From Platanthera guangdongensis (Eukaryota > Streptophyta > Magnoliopsida > Asparagales > Orchidaceae), in contig CM077147.1 in NCBI GenBank assembly GCA_039583875.1, positions 157,813,846 to 157,877,845 of the forward strand: 64,000 nt of DNA, written 5' to 3'. The position numbers were made by a program, and so were the translations under genes. Below are positions 44,196-55,574 of this stretch, in pieces (positions within the stretch are counted from its first letter, which is position 1; every line of letters begins with the position of its first letter). The notes under the pieces were generated by a model. It saw only the letters and a list, made by a program, of their open reading frames with translations. It ran no database searches and was not told where the DNA came from.

Positions 44196-44758
44196 TGTAT
44201 AACGCCCCTGATTTTACGGCAATTATTTAATCCTCTTGTTGACGCCATAATGACATAAGGGGCGTTACGTTAGCGTGGAGTTGACGGCGCGTCGCCATTA
44301 GTGCGTTTTCGCGTCTATTCGATCGAGTCGGCCAAATTTGTGAATCCTTGCCGAAAATGGAAAATTTCACATTAGGAAATTAAATTAATTAATTTTTAAC
44401 ATGCTCGTCAAGTTTCGTCGCGATCCGAGCGATATTCAAGCCTCGGTGAATTTTCGATGTTTTGTAGAATTTATGTTCGTCGTAGCTTTGAAAATTTATA
44501 TCTCAAGAACGACTCATCAGATTTTGGTTCCGTCTTCGCCGTTGTGTTCGTAGCGCCAGTGTTCACCTACGGTGTAAATTTCGTTTAATACGGCGAGCGT
44601 TTGGGCGTCGTTTTGATCTCGTTTTTCCTTATTCAAAAGTATATAAATATGATTATTTTAATATTAAAGTAGTATTCAAAAATGTCATTTACTATTCATT
44701 CATAAAGTTTGATCAAAAGGGTAGATTTGCAAAAAAAATGTTATTTATGCAAATTTTA

Positions 44759-44995
44759 CTCGAGTGTTAACCATTCTGCTCGAGTCCTTCTCGACTGAAT
44801 TTTCCTGCCTCTCGAGTGAATTTTCCTGCCTCTCGAGTACTGCATTCATGCCTCTCGAGTACTGAATTCCTGCCTCTCGAGTTCCGCTTCCTTATTCTCG
44901 AGTACTAAATTTTAGTACTTGAGTTGCCTGTTTTCTACTTCTCGAGTACCCCTAAACTCGTTCTCGAGTAGTCTGCAGTCCTTCTCAAGTAGTCT
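44759..44995. repeat. CTCGAG palindrome cluster in gypsy-4 5' LTR
   Basis: About twelve CTCGAGT or near copies lie at 15-30-bp spacing, often as CTCGAGTACTGAATTCCTGCC-like units about 21 bp long. The counterpart is at 53294-53530. Confidence 0.85.
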
Positions 44996-45197
44996 GTTAC
45001 AGTTTGCGTTTGAGTGCCTTTTTGAGGGTCAAAACGGTGTCGCATAAAATAATGGTTTCATGAAATTTGTTCGTCTCGACACGATCTACAACTTTCATGT
45101 TGGGCACTTTACGAGTTAAAGCTATGTTAAATTGCTATTTTCATTTTTCGTGCGCCCGCTCTTATAGAATCTGCCTCATTCCCGTTTAGATAAAAGA

Positions 45198-45199
<2 letters not shown>

Positions 45200-45278
<79 letters not shown>
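45200..45278. repeat. (TA)n microsatellite
   Basis: About 78 bp of alternating TA lie inside the gypsy-4 left LTR. The right LTR has only TTATATAGC at the same place, so the run grew after insertion or was lost on the other side. Confidence 0.95.
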
Positions 45279-45280
<2 letters not shown>

Positions 45281-47166
45281 TATACTTAAAGTTATATATA
45301 GAAAATAACTTCTTCTTCTCTTGGCCGAGCCAGAGAGCGATAATGACGGCAGAGTTCTATGTTCGTGAATCTTTCGTTGGCCGCCGTCGGAGTTCCGGTG
45401 CTCGAAATTTCGAACCGATCATAGATTTGGAAAGCTCTCGTCGACAGCTATGCCATCGTGGTAAATTTTTCCTCATTTCTTGTGTTTTCTCGTTAGGGTT
45501 TTTCGACCCTTATCCTTTATTTCGGCCATTTTTGATCAGATTTCGACTCTTCCCGTCTTCTTTTGCCCCGATCTGCGACGTGGGGTGATTCAGAGGAATT
45601 TTTTCGGTAAAACCGAGGCAAGTGGTATTTTTGATCTCCCTCTTGCTCCTTTATTCTAAATTTTTGTCACATTTGGTTAAGTTTGTCATGATTCAATTAC
45701 ATAGAAAATTGTCCTTAAATTCTAATTTTTTTCTCTTTTTCTTGAATTGCAACTTGTCCCCCCTAGAACAATACCCCAAAATTTTATTCCGTAGAATTGG
45801 TAAACAAATTGATTATCGTGTCGTTTTAACTATCGAGTCATCTTGATCGTTGTAAAATCTTGTGCGTTCCGTGTTTTTGATTAAACTTCACTTTGTTTGA
45901 CCTTGAAATGTCCTTATGCAGTCCACATTATCTGTTGACCTTGAGTCTGTGATGAATAAAAAAGGAACTCTGCTTGTAACTGAAGAAACACAGATGGACT
46001 GTGCGCGTTGGGGTTTCTCCCTTGGCATAGTGCCTTATGGTTGAGTCTGTGCGCGTTGTGGACTTACATCACTGGCACATTACCTTAGCTAGGTCCATGC
46101 GCGTTGGGGTTTCTCCCTCGGCATGGTGCCTGTTGGCTGGGTTTGTGCTCGTTGTGGACCTTTTTCCTCGGCACAGTACTCTTTATTGTTGAGCTGTACA
46201 GTCTCATTTTTATTTACGAATAACAGGAATATTAATGAAAGATGAAAGTTTGAACTTCTGATGTTGGTAATTTGTTCTATCCCGATGATGTGATTAGCCA
46301 TTCTTAGTCGTCTAGATTTACTGTTTGCTTACTTTTACTCTACTGCTGACCCTTTTGTTGCAGTCGTTTTTCAAATTTCCTTCACTTTTAGGTTTGTTTG
46401 GTCTGTCTTTACTCTTTGCATCATTTGTAACTTTGTTCTGAGGTGTTCTTCTTTTGAATGCCTCAGGATCTGAGCAGTAGCAGGTTTAGCTGACCGTGTT
46501 GTGCTTCTAGTGTTGCGGGTTGCTGCGGCCGTTTGCTTCCACCTCAGAGCTTTGAGGTAGTTGACTTTGTTCAGACTTGTAAGATTTTACTATGGGTTCG
46601 TGTCAATTGTTGACGCCCATAGTCTTTGACCTTTTTCTGTGGTATGCTTCTTGCTGTTTTTACTGTTGTTACTTTTTACCTATTTATACTTGCTCTCTCG
46701 GAAGGATTTGTGTTAGGATGCATTTAATTATTTTAAAGTACACAAAACTGCATTCTAGAGTATCGACATGCCATGATTTTTAACTGTCAAATATACTACT
46801 TTTAAGCATTATAGAAGTCCTCTATATATATTAAATGTTGAAGTCACAACATCATTTTAAGATACTATACCTTCATTCTCATATAGGTTAACAAATGAAT
46901 CAACTCAGTATTTTTCGCCGCGTAAAACTTATATATTTTCTCACCTCGGGACTAGTGATCCACCCGACCGAGGGACACGGTCAGTAACTCTAATAACTTA
47001 TATGTATTATTTTTAACTTAATTTCATAAATCTTTTACAGGAAGTAAGTGTGAGGACGAGCAGCCTGAGCATTTACAGTTGTCCCCTGCATGACGTGGCA
47101 TTACGACGCACATTTTCTCTACTCTGACGTATTTTTGAATATGTAGAAAATGCAGGTTGTGATAGT

Positions 47167-47179
47167 TGGTATCAGAGCC
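47167..47179 (+). other. primer-binding site of gypsy-4 (tRNA-Met)
   Basis: TGGTATCAGAGCC lies two or three bases after the 5' LTR. Confidence 0.9.
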
Positions 47180-47938
47180 AGGTTTTGCAAGAGGGTTGGT
47201 TAGTTTGGCAAGCCAGTCGAATAACTTTCCAATAAGCAAAACTCTAATCATATCATTGCATACACACACCGATATGTCATCAGTAGATCTTGATGGAAGC
47301 ATGAACACTACACTTATGGCATAATAAGAAGTATACGAGGCATATTATGTAGTATGGAATGCATATTATGTGTTTGTATATGGATCCACCATAAGTTGCA
47401 ACATGTGACGGTTATGTAGTATGGGATGCATAACCATCATCACATGGATGCCCATTAGCACGTTTATGTTTCCTCGTTACATACATTATTATGTAGTATG
47501 GGATGCATAACATTTTATGTGTACGCCGCTCATAACATGCACTAAGGCCTTTTTAGAATGCATAGCACCGCATACATAACGTACCATTGCATAAGCACAC
47601 GTGCCAAGTTAAGATCTGTATGATGACATATGTACACCCATGATGAGATGAAATTTAAACATTCATGCATTCATATTATAGGCACAAGTTAGAAGCATAA
47701 CATCATTTTATGATTTCCCAGAGCAAGGTAACAACAAGAGCAAATATATGTTCTTTTCGGATCTGATCTGAGTTAGGGTATCCGAGTTTTCTAGCTTCGG
47801 TGTCGTAAGCTAGGTCCTTGATAAATCATTTGTTCGTATCGGTAAAATATGTACCCGAAATAGTTTGCTAGGGGAATATCTTCCTAGTTTGTGATACCTT
47901 AGGCAAGGTTTGACTAGGTATCCGTTTGTTCTGTAGAA

Positions 47939-49169
47939 ATGCCGCCTAAAAGCATTACGACGAGGTCGACTCCCCACTCGGAGGGCGAGTCTTCTAGTGC
48001 CCAAAGTGAGGCAGTGATCGAAGGGCTGCGACAAAGTAATGATGCCCTAACAAGGCAGATGGTGGACATGCAATCTCAGATACAATCGTTGTTGGTTGTC
48101 GTTGCCCGGCAGCAGACTAGAGCTCAAGACCCTGTTGTGGGACAAACTGTTCCTGCTCCCCCTGCTGCTCTAGTTCCCCCAGTTGCATTGCCGCCTGAGA
48201 TGAATTTCGTTTCTCACTTTCGGTGACTAGGACCTCCTTCGTATGATGGTAGAGCAGACTTCATAGTATTGGATGACTGGATCATTGGCATGGAAGAAAT
48301 GTTTTCTTATTCTGGTATTTCCTCCGATCAGAAGGTGATGATTGCGGCATATCAACTTAAGGGTCTTGCGAAGAGTTAGTGGATTAGAGAAAAAGAGTAT
48401 CTTTCTGATGGGTGCTCATGGGAATCATTCAAGAGTATGTTACTAAAGAAGTTTTTACCATCGGTCGAGCAAGACCATCTAATGAACAACTTTTTACACT
48501 TGAAGTAGAGGCAACTCGCTGTTAGTGAGTACGAGGTCGAGTTTAGCAAGCTCAGTCGTTTCACCCCAGATCTGGTAGCATCCGAAGAAGGCGGAGTAAA
48601 GCGTTTCTTGGGTGGTCTGAGGTATAACATCCAGTAGTTGGCTAGCGCGTACAAGTCTGAGACCTTTGCAGAAGTAATCGAAGCTGCCTTAAAGGTTGAG
48701 GTGATAGAAAATGTGAAGAATCAGGGATTACGTGTAAAGATGGACAAGAGGAAATCTGACGATGTAGGAAGTGCTATGTCATCTGGCCATGCAGCGAAGA
48801 AGGATAGAACGGAAGCATGTAGCTTCTGTGGTAAGCCAGGACACCCTTTTGAGAAGTGCTTTAAGAGACTAGATGCGCAGAATCTGTCTCAGGTACACAT
48901 GATCTAGGATGCTCCAAAGGGATGTCCCGTCTGTTCTTATTGCCAGAGGAGCAGGCATGATGTGGCCCGTTATCGCAAGAAGGCTGGAGCTTGTTTTCTC
49001 TACGGCTAGAAAGGGCACATGAAGGCTAATTGCCCGTAGAGACAGCATGCGCTACATGCAGTTCCGTTGCAGACTTTACCGCCGCCCCTACCTCTCATGG
49101 ACAGGGGAAAAGGAAAGTTGAATGTGCTGACCAAGGAAGAAGCCCAATCTTCGACTCAAGTGATCTCAG
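47939..49169 (+). pseudogene. gypsy-4 gag
   Basis: The ATG at 47939 opens the frame. 47939-48226 is Ser-rich, then a helical stretch (NDALTRQMVDMQSQIQSLL), then Pro-rich. The gag core follows across several stops (WESFKSMLLKKFLP, EYEVEFSKLSRF, KRFLGGLRYNI). Near the end lie three zinc-knuckle-like motifs: CSFCGKPGHPFEKC, a second CSYCQRSRHDVARY with the last Cys changed, and CFLYG*KGHMKANC with changed residues. Stops at about 48225 (TGA), 48377, 48506, 48634, 48905, 49006 and 49036 are mostly TAG at Gln positions. Confidence 0.85.
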
Positions 49170-49247
49170 GTTAGTCTCTAACTCAGCTAGTAATCTCTTT
49201 TTGTAGATTTATAGTTTTCGCATTTTAGTTGTGCGCGCTGTGTTTAG
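49170..49247 (+). other. putative intron between gag and protease of gypsy-4 (78 nt)
   Basis: The donor is TCAG/GTTAGTCT and the acceptor GTGTTTAG/GT. A T-rich tract lies between, with a stop in the gag frame just after the donor. Its removal would join the frames in phase 1. Confidence 0.6.
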
Positions 49248-49720
49248 GTGAATTTAAGGTGAAGAATAAGTAAGCGCGGGTTTTGTTCGATTCGGGTGCT
49301 ACTCACTCCTTTGTGGCAAGGAGTTTTGTAGACCGATATCGCTGGGCTCTCGACCAGTTAGATACCTCCATAAACATCAAATTTCCTTCAGGAGAGTTGG
49401 TGAGGTCAAGTCAGGGTATCCAAAAATGCCTCAACTTCCTAGGTGGTTTTCTAGCCTTTGCGGACCTGAACGTGCTAGATTTGATAGACTTTGACGTGAT
49501 TTTGGGCATGGACTGGCTCTCCAGCTATGATTCCGTCATTCAGTGCAAGTACAAGTGCTTGGACTTTAAAGGTTACAATGGCCAGCCCATGAGTGTGTAT
49601 GGTTTGTCGTGTTTGGAATCTCCAATCATTTCTGTGGTACGTGCTCGCAAATTTCTACAGTCTTACTGTGATTTTTTTCTTGTCTCCGTTTCTGTTCTAG
49701 GAGCTGCACTGGTTGAGCCT
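49248..49720 (+). pseudogene. gypsy-4 protease
   Basis: It carries FDSGATHSFVARSFV (catalytic Asp) and the end motif FDVILGMDWLSSYDSVIQC. It is open from 49283, with one TAA upstream at about 49270. The Ser in place of the usual Thr after Asp is a common variant. It continues in frame toward RT through a linker. Confidence 0.85.
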
Positions 49721-51110
49721 CGGATTGAGGACGTTTCTATGGTGCGTGAGTTTCTGAATGTCTATCATGTTAGTCTTCCTGGACTTCCTCATGAGAGAGA
49801 GGTAGAGTTTGTTATAGGCCTTGAGCCAGGCACTCGCCGTATTGTAAAGGCACCGTACTGCATGATGCCGCGTGAGTTAGAGGAGCTACGTACTCAACTG
49901 GATGAGTTATTGCAGTGCGGTTTTATTAGACCCAGTTCTTCCCCCTAGGGTGCACCAGTTCTCTTCGTGAAGAAAAAGGATGGCACAATGAGGCTATGCA
50001 TTGACTATCGAGAGCTAAACAAGGTCACCATTAAGAACAGATATCTATTGCCTAGGATCGATGACTTGTTCGATCAGTTGCGAGGTATCCTCGTGTTCTC
50101 AAAGATTGACCTCCGTTCAGGTTACCATCAGTTAAGAATCTGGGAGTCAGACATTCCGCGAACTGCTTTTCGTTCTCGCTATGGTCACTTTGAATTTCTG
50201 GTAATGTCATTTGGAATAACGACCGCACTGTCAGCCTTTATGGACATGATGAATAAGGTGTTCAAGGATTTTGTGGATATGTTCGTGGTTGTATTCATTG
50301 ACGATGTCCTGGTATATTCCAGAAATGCAGATGAGCATGCCTTGTAGTTGCGCTTGGTCATGTCTACTCTGAGGGAGCACAGGTTGTATGTGAAGCTTTG
50401 CAAGTGCGAGTTCTGTTTGTCTCAGGTGTCATTCCTTGGACACATTGTACGCAAGGATGGTATCTCAGTGGACCCCGCGAAGATAGTCGCAGTATTGGAT
50501 TGCAAGAGACCTACATCACATAAGGAGACAAGGAGCATCTTAGGGTTGGCAGGTTACTACAGAAGATTTGTGGAAGGATTCTCTGTGCTCTCTGTGTCGT
50601 TGACTAGGCTTATTCAAAAGTGCGCAACTTTTGTTTGGAGTGATGCCTGTGAGGAAGCTTTTCAAGAGCTCAAGAGGAGATTGTGTTCTGCTCCAGTGTT
50701 GGCTTTGTCGGTGGAAGGAGTAGAGTACGTTGTTTATGTGGACGCCTCACGAGTTGGACTCAGTTGCGTGTTGATGTAGTACGGTAAAGTGATTGCGTAT
50801 GGATAGAGACAATTGAAGGTGCATGAAAAGAATTACCCTACGCATGACCTAGAATTTGCTGCAGTCATTTATGCTTTGAAGTTGTGGATACATCTTCTGT
50901 ATGGAGTGTCGTGCAAAATTTATACGGACCACAAAAGTTTGAAATATGTCTTCTCTTAGAAGGAGTTGAATTTGCACCAGTGTAGATGGATAGAGTATAT
51001 TGTGGACTACGAAGTCGATATCCTTTATTATCCCGGCAAAGCTAATGTAGTAGCAGATGCGTTGAGCCGGAAGCCCGCACATATCTTTAACCTCTCGGTG
51101 CAATCCCTTG
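49721..51110 (+). pseudogene. gypsy-4 reverse transcriptase and RNase H
   Basis: The linker end EVEFVIGLEPGTRRIVKAPY leads into RT. TAG at 49946 replaces the Trp of SSPWGAP. 49967-50347 carries [27 protein letters not shown] and [15 protein letters not shown] at 50345 (Gln) separates it from 50348-50779 ([42 protein letters not shown]). More TAGs follow at 50777, 50804 and 50957. The end [10 protein letters not shown] is at about 51045-51072. All catalytic residues that I can place are kept. Confidence 0.9.
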
Positions 51111-52640
51111 TTGAAGAGGTTTTGCTCATGGACATAACCGTAGGGAATAGTGCTTTGCCGAGTAGCTTAGAGGTGAAAGAGCCTTCGTGGATTACTCTCA
51201 CTAGGCTACATTAGAAAGACGATCCCAACTTGTAGCACCTCCGCTGTAGGATTAAGAAAGGGGAATTACCTGACTTTTCAATTGATGACGTTGGTATCCT
51301 TAAGTACCGCAACAGATATTGTATTCCCGCTGTTGGGGACATCCGATCAAGAATATGCAGTGAAGCGCATGGTTCCAGTGTTGCTTATCATCCTGGTTCC
51401 ACGAAAATATACAGAGATTTGAAGCAGTTTGTTTATGGTAAGATATGAAGAACGACATTGCAAGATTTGTATCTGAATGTTATACCTGCCAGCATGTCAA
51501 AGCAGATCACAGAAGGCCAAGTGGTATGTTAACGCCTTTTGATATACCAAGTTGGAAATGAGAGAGTTTATCCATGGATTTCATTACTGGGTTGTCGAGA
51601 TCCCCCCCAAGGGCATGATGCAGTGTTGGTTATCGTGGACAGACTAAACAAGTGAGCCCACTTTGTGCCTTTCAAGATTGATTATTCCATGGAAACGATA
51701 GCTGAGCTTTATCTGGATGAAGTTATCAGACTGCATGGTGTACCTATGATTATTGTGTCAGACCGAGATTCTCAGTTCATATCTCGTTTCTGGCAAAGCT
51801 TACAAGGAGCTCTAGGTACTGACCTTAGGTATTCTATTGCCTATCATCCTCAGACAAATGGTCAGATGGAGAGAGTGAATTAGATCTTGGAGGATATGAT
51901 TAGATGTTATATTCTAGACCATGGTGGGGCTTGGGATAAATGCCTCAGAATGATGGAGTTCACCTACAATGACAGTTATCAGGAGAGTTTATAGATGGCG
52001 CCCTTTGAAGCTTTATATGGAAGGCGTTATCGAACTCCCCTATTTTGGGCAGAAGTTGGTGAGAAGCCTTTTCTCGGTCCGGAAGCGCTGGAGGATATAA
52101 GAATTTTAGTTAGGCATATTCGTGAAAAGCTGAGGTTAGCTCAGGAGCGATATGAGAAGTATGCAAATCAGCGCAGAGTTGATCTGGAATTTGTAGTTGG
52201 GTATATGGTATTTCTGAAGGTCTCTCCGATGCCAGGTGTTATGAGATTTGGAAGGAACCATAAGCTAGATCCCAGGTATGTGGGACCTTTTCATATTCTG
52301 GAGCACATCGGAGTTTCTGCCTATAGATTGGAATTGCCTAACTCTTTCCCTGGTGTTCACGCCGTATTCCACGTAAGCAAGTTGATAAAGTGTGTTCGTA
52401 GTGATCGGCATGTCCTTTACTCCGTGCCCAAGTTGCAGCCTAATCTCCCGTATGTTGAATAGCCGGTCTGTATTCTAGAGATGCAAGATCGTGTGCGAAG
52501 AAAGAAAACAATTCTGAAGGTGAAGGTTCTCTGGAGAAATTAAGATGCTAGAGGAGCAACTTGGGAAATGGAATCTGCAATGAGAGAATCTCATCCTCAG
52601 CTGTTCTCCCAGTCTTCCGCGGTTAGTATTCTTGTTTAAT
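51111..52640 (+). pseudogene. gypsy-4 integrase and chromodomain-like end
   Basis: The zinc region is at about 51360-51520 (YHPGSTKIYRDLK, later CYTCQHVKAD), with a frameshift at about 51440. The core is at 51560-51900 (SMDFITGL; IVSDRDSQFISRFW; HPQTNGQMERVN), and 51995-52462 continues from MAPFEALYGRRYRTPL through the GPF-type module (RYVGPFHILEHIG, HAVFHVSKLIKCV). A chromodomain-like tail is at about 52505-52620 (ILKVKVLWRN, TWEMESAM). TAGs lie at about 51883 and 51992, and one-base shifts at about 51440 and 51605. Confidence 0.85.
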
Positions 52641-52716
52641 GAATTCTTCTATCGTGTCTCTCCACATACCCTCTTGTTTCGTATCGTGTTCCAAGCTTCG
52701 TGGCAAAACTTCCTTT

Positions 52717-52729
52717 TTGGAGGGGTGAC
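52717..52729 (+). other. polypurine tract of gypsy-4
   Basis: TTGGAGGGGTGAC lies directly before the 3' LTR. Confidence 0.75.
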
Positions 52730-55574
52730 TGTAACACCCCTGATTTTCCGGCAATTATTTAATTCTCTTGCTGACGTCATATTGACGTAAGGGGCGTTAC
52801 GTTAGCGTGGAGTTGACGGCGCATCGCCGTTAGTGCGTTTTCGAGTCCATTCGATCGAGTCGCCCAAATTCGTGAATCCTTGCCGAAAATGGAAAATTTC
52901 ACATTAGGAAATTAAATTAATTAATTTTTTACATGCTCGTCAAGTTTCGTCGCGATCTGAGCAATATTCGAGCCTCGACGAATTTCCGAAGTTTTGTAGA
53001 ATTTATGTTAACCGTAGACTTTGAAAATTTATATCTCAAGAACGGCTCATCGGATTTTGGTTCTGTAATCGTCGTTGTGTTCGTAGCGTCAGTGTTTGCA
53101 TACGGTGCGAATTTCGTTTAATTCGACAAGCATTTGGGCCTCCGTTTTGATCTCGTTTTTCCTTATTCAAAAGTATATAAATATGATTATTTTAAAATTA
53201 AAGTACTATTCAAAAATTTCATTTACTATTCATTCATAAAGTTTGATCAAAAGGGTAGATTTACAAAAAAAATTGTAATTTATGCAAATTTTGCTCGAGT
53301 GTTAACCATTCTGCTCGAGTCCTTCTCGAGTGAATTTTCTTGCCTCTCAAGTGAATTTTCCTGCCTCTCGAGTACTGTATTCATGCCTCTCGAGTACAGC
53401 ATTCCTGCCTCTCGAGTTCTGCTTCCTTGTTATCGAGTACTAAGTTTTAGTACTCGAGTAGCCTGTTTTCTACTTCTCGAGTACCCACCCCTAAACTCAT
53501 TATCGAGTGGTCTACAGTCCTTCTCGAGTAGTCCGTTACAGTTTTCGTTCGGGTGCCTTTTTCAGGGTCAAAACTTTGTCGTATAAAACAATGGTTAACA
53601 TAAAACTTGTTCGTCTCGATGCGATCTACAACTTTCATGTTGGGCACTTTTCGAGTTGAAGCAATCTTAAACCTCTATTTTTGTTTTCCGTGCGCCCGCT
53701 CTTATATAGCAAAGAACTTCTTCTCTTGCCCGAACCAGAGAGCGAAAGTGACGGCAGAGTTCTAAGTTCGTGAATCTTCCGGTGGCCGCCGGCGGAGCTC
53801 CAGTGCTCGAAATTTCCAACCAATCATATATCTGGAAAGCTCTAATCGAGAGCTACGACATCCTGGTAAATTTTTCCCCATTTCTTGAGTTTTCTCGTTA
53901 GGGTTTTTTGACCCTGACCGCTATTTCGGCCATTTTTGTTCAAATTTCAACTCCTCCCGTCTTCTTTTGCCCTGATCTGCGACGTGGGGTGATTTAGAGG
54001 ATTTTTTTCAGTAAAATCGAGGCAAGTAGTGTTCTTTCTCTCTCTCTCTTGATCCTTTATTCTAAATTTTTGCCACATTTGGTTGAGTTTGACATGTTTT
54101 AATTACATAGAAACTAGTCCTTAAATTTTAATTTTTTTCTCTTTTCCTTGAATTGCAACTTGTTTCCCCTAGAATCATACCCCCAAAATTTTATTCCGTA
54201 GAATTGGTAAACAAATTGGTTATCGTGCCGTTTTAACTATCGAGTCATCTTGATCGTTGTAAGACCTTGTGCATTCCGTTGTTTTTTATTAAACTTCACT
54301 TTGCTTGACCTTGAAATGTCCTTATGCAGTCCACATTATTTGTTGACCGTGAGTCTGTGATGAATAAAAAGGAACTCTGCTTGTAACTAAAGAAACACAG
54401 ATGGACTGTGGTATTGTGGTTTTTCCCTCAGCGTAGTGCCTTATGGTTGAGTCTGTGCGCATTGTGGACTTTCATCCCCGACACATTACATTAGCTTGGT
54501 CTGTGTGCATTGGGGTTTCTCCCTCGGCATGGTGCCTGTTGGCTGGGTCTGTGCGCGTTAGGACCTTTTTCCACGACACAGTACTCTTTATTGTTGAGCT
54601 GATCAGTCTCATTTTTATTGATGAATAACATGAATATTAATGAAAGATGAAAGTTTGAACTTCTTATGTTGGTACTTTGTTCTGTCCCGATGATGTGATT
54701 AGCCATTCTTGCTCGGCTAGATTTACTATTTGCTTACTTTTACTCTGATGCTGACCCTTTTGTTGTAGTCATTTTACAAATTTCCTTCACTTTGATATTT
54801 GTTTGGTCTGTCTTTACTGTTTAATTTGCACAATTTGTAACTTAATTTTGAGCTATTCTTCTTTTGAATGCCTCTGGATCTGAGCAGTAGCAGGTTTAGC
54901 TCACCGTGTTGTGCTTTTGGTGCGGCCGGTTGCTGCAGCCATTTGCTTCCACCTCAGAGCTTTGAGGTAGTTGACTTCGTTCAGACTTGTCAGATTTTAC
55001 TATGGGTTTGTTTCAGTTGTTGACGTCCATAGTCTTTGACCTTTTTCTGTGGTAGACTACTTGTTGTTTTCACTGTTGTTACTTTTTACCTATTTATACC
55101 TGCTCTCTGGGAAGAATTTATGTTAGGATGCATTTAGTTATTTTAAAGTATACAAAACTGCATTCTGGAGTATCGGCATGACATGATTTTTAACTACCAA
55201 ATCTACTACTTTTAAGCGCTATAAAAGTCCTCTATATATATTAAATATAGAAGTCACATCATCATTTTAAGATACTAGACCTTCATTCTCATATAGGTTA
55301 ACAAATGAATTAATTCAGTATTTTCCGCCACATAAAACTTATATATTTTCTCACCTATGGACTAGTGATCCACCCGACCGAGGGACATGGTCAGTAACTC
55401 TAATAACTTTTATGCATTGTTTTTAACTTAATTTCATAAATCTTTTACATAAAGTAAGTGTGAGGACGAGTAGCTTGAGCGTCTGCAGTTGTCCTCTGCT
55501 TGGCGTGGCATCACGACGCGCATTTTCTCTACTCTGACGTATTTTTGAATATGGAGAAAATACAGGTTGTGACA
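52730..55574 (+). repeat. gypsy-4 3' LTR
   Basis: It begins TGTAACACCCCTGATTTTCC and ends GGTTGTGACA. It has the same blocks as the left LTR without the TA run; the CTCGAG cluster is at 53294-53530. Confidence 0.9.
53294..53530. repeat. CTCGAG palindrome cluster in gypsy-4 3' LTR
   Basis: It is the counterpart of 44759-44995, with about ten CTCGAGT units kept. Confidence 0.85.

Larger units (their letters stand above)
44196..47164 (+). repeat. gypsy-4 5' LTR
   Basis: It begins TGTATAACGCCCCTGATTTT. A palindrome-rich block lies at 44759-44995 and a (TA)n run at 45200-45278 that is absent from the other LTR. Repeated GTCTGTGCGCGTTG...CCTCGGCA words lie at about 45995-46180. No gene is inside. 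Confidence 0.9.
44196..55574 (+). mobile_element. gypsy-4: Ty3/gypsy chromovirus with about 2.9-kb LTRs, inserted in the Tat-type LTR
   Basis: LTRs are at 44196-47164 and 52730-55574 (TGTA.../...TGTGATA or TGTGACA), with primer site, gag, protease, RT, RNase H, integrase, chromodomain-like end and polypurine tract. The flanks share only AGTC (44192-44195 and 55574-55577), so the target duplication is imperfect or my right edge is off by a base. The coding part has more than a dozen stops, nearly all TAG. The two LTRs differ at many sites, so it is old. Confidence 0.9.

Noticed and set aside
53134..53586. 150-codon frame in the gypsy-4 right LTR
   Set aside because: It is built on the CTCGAG repeat block and is not open in the left LTR (frame broken around 44640-45060).
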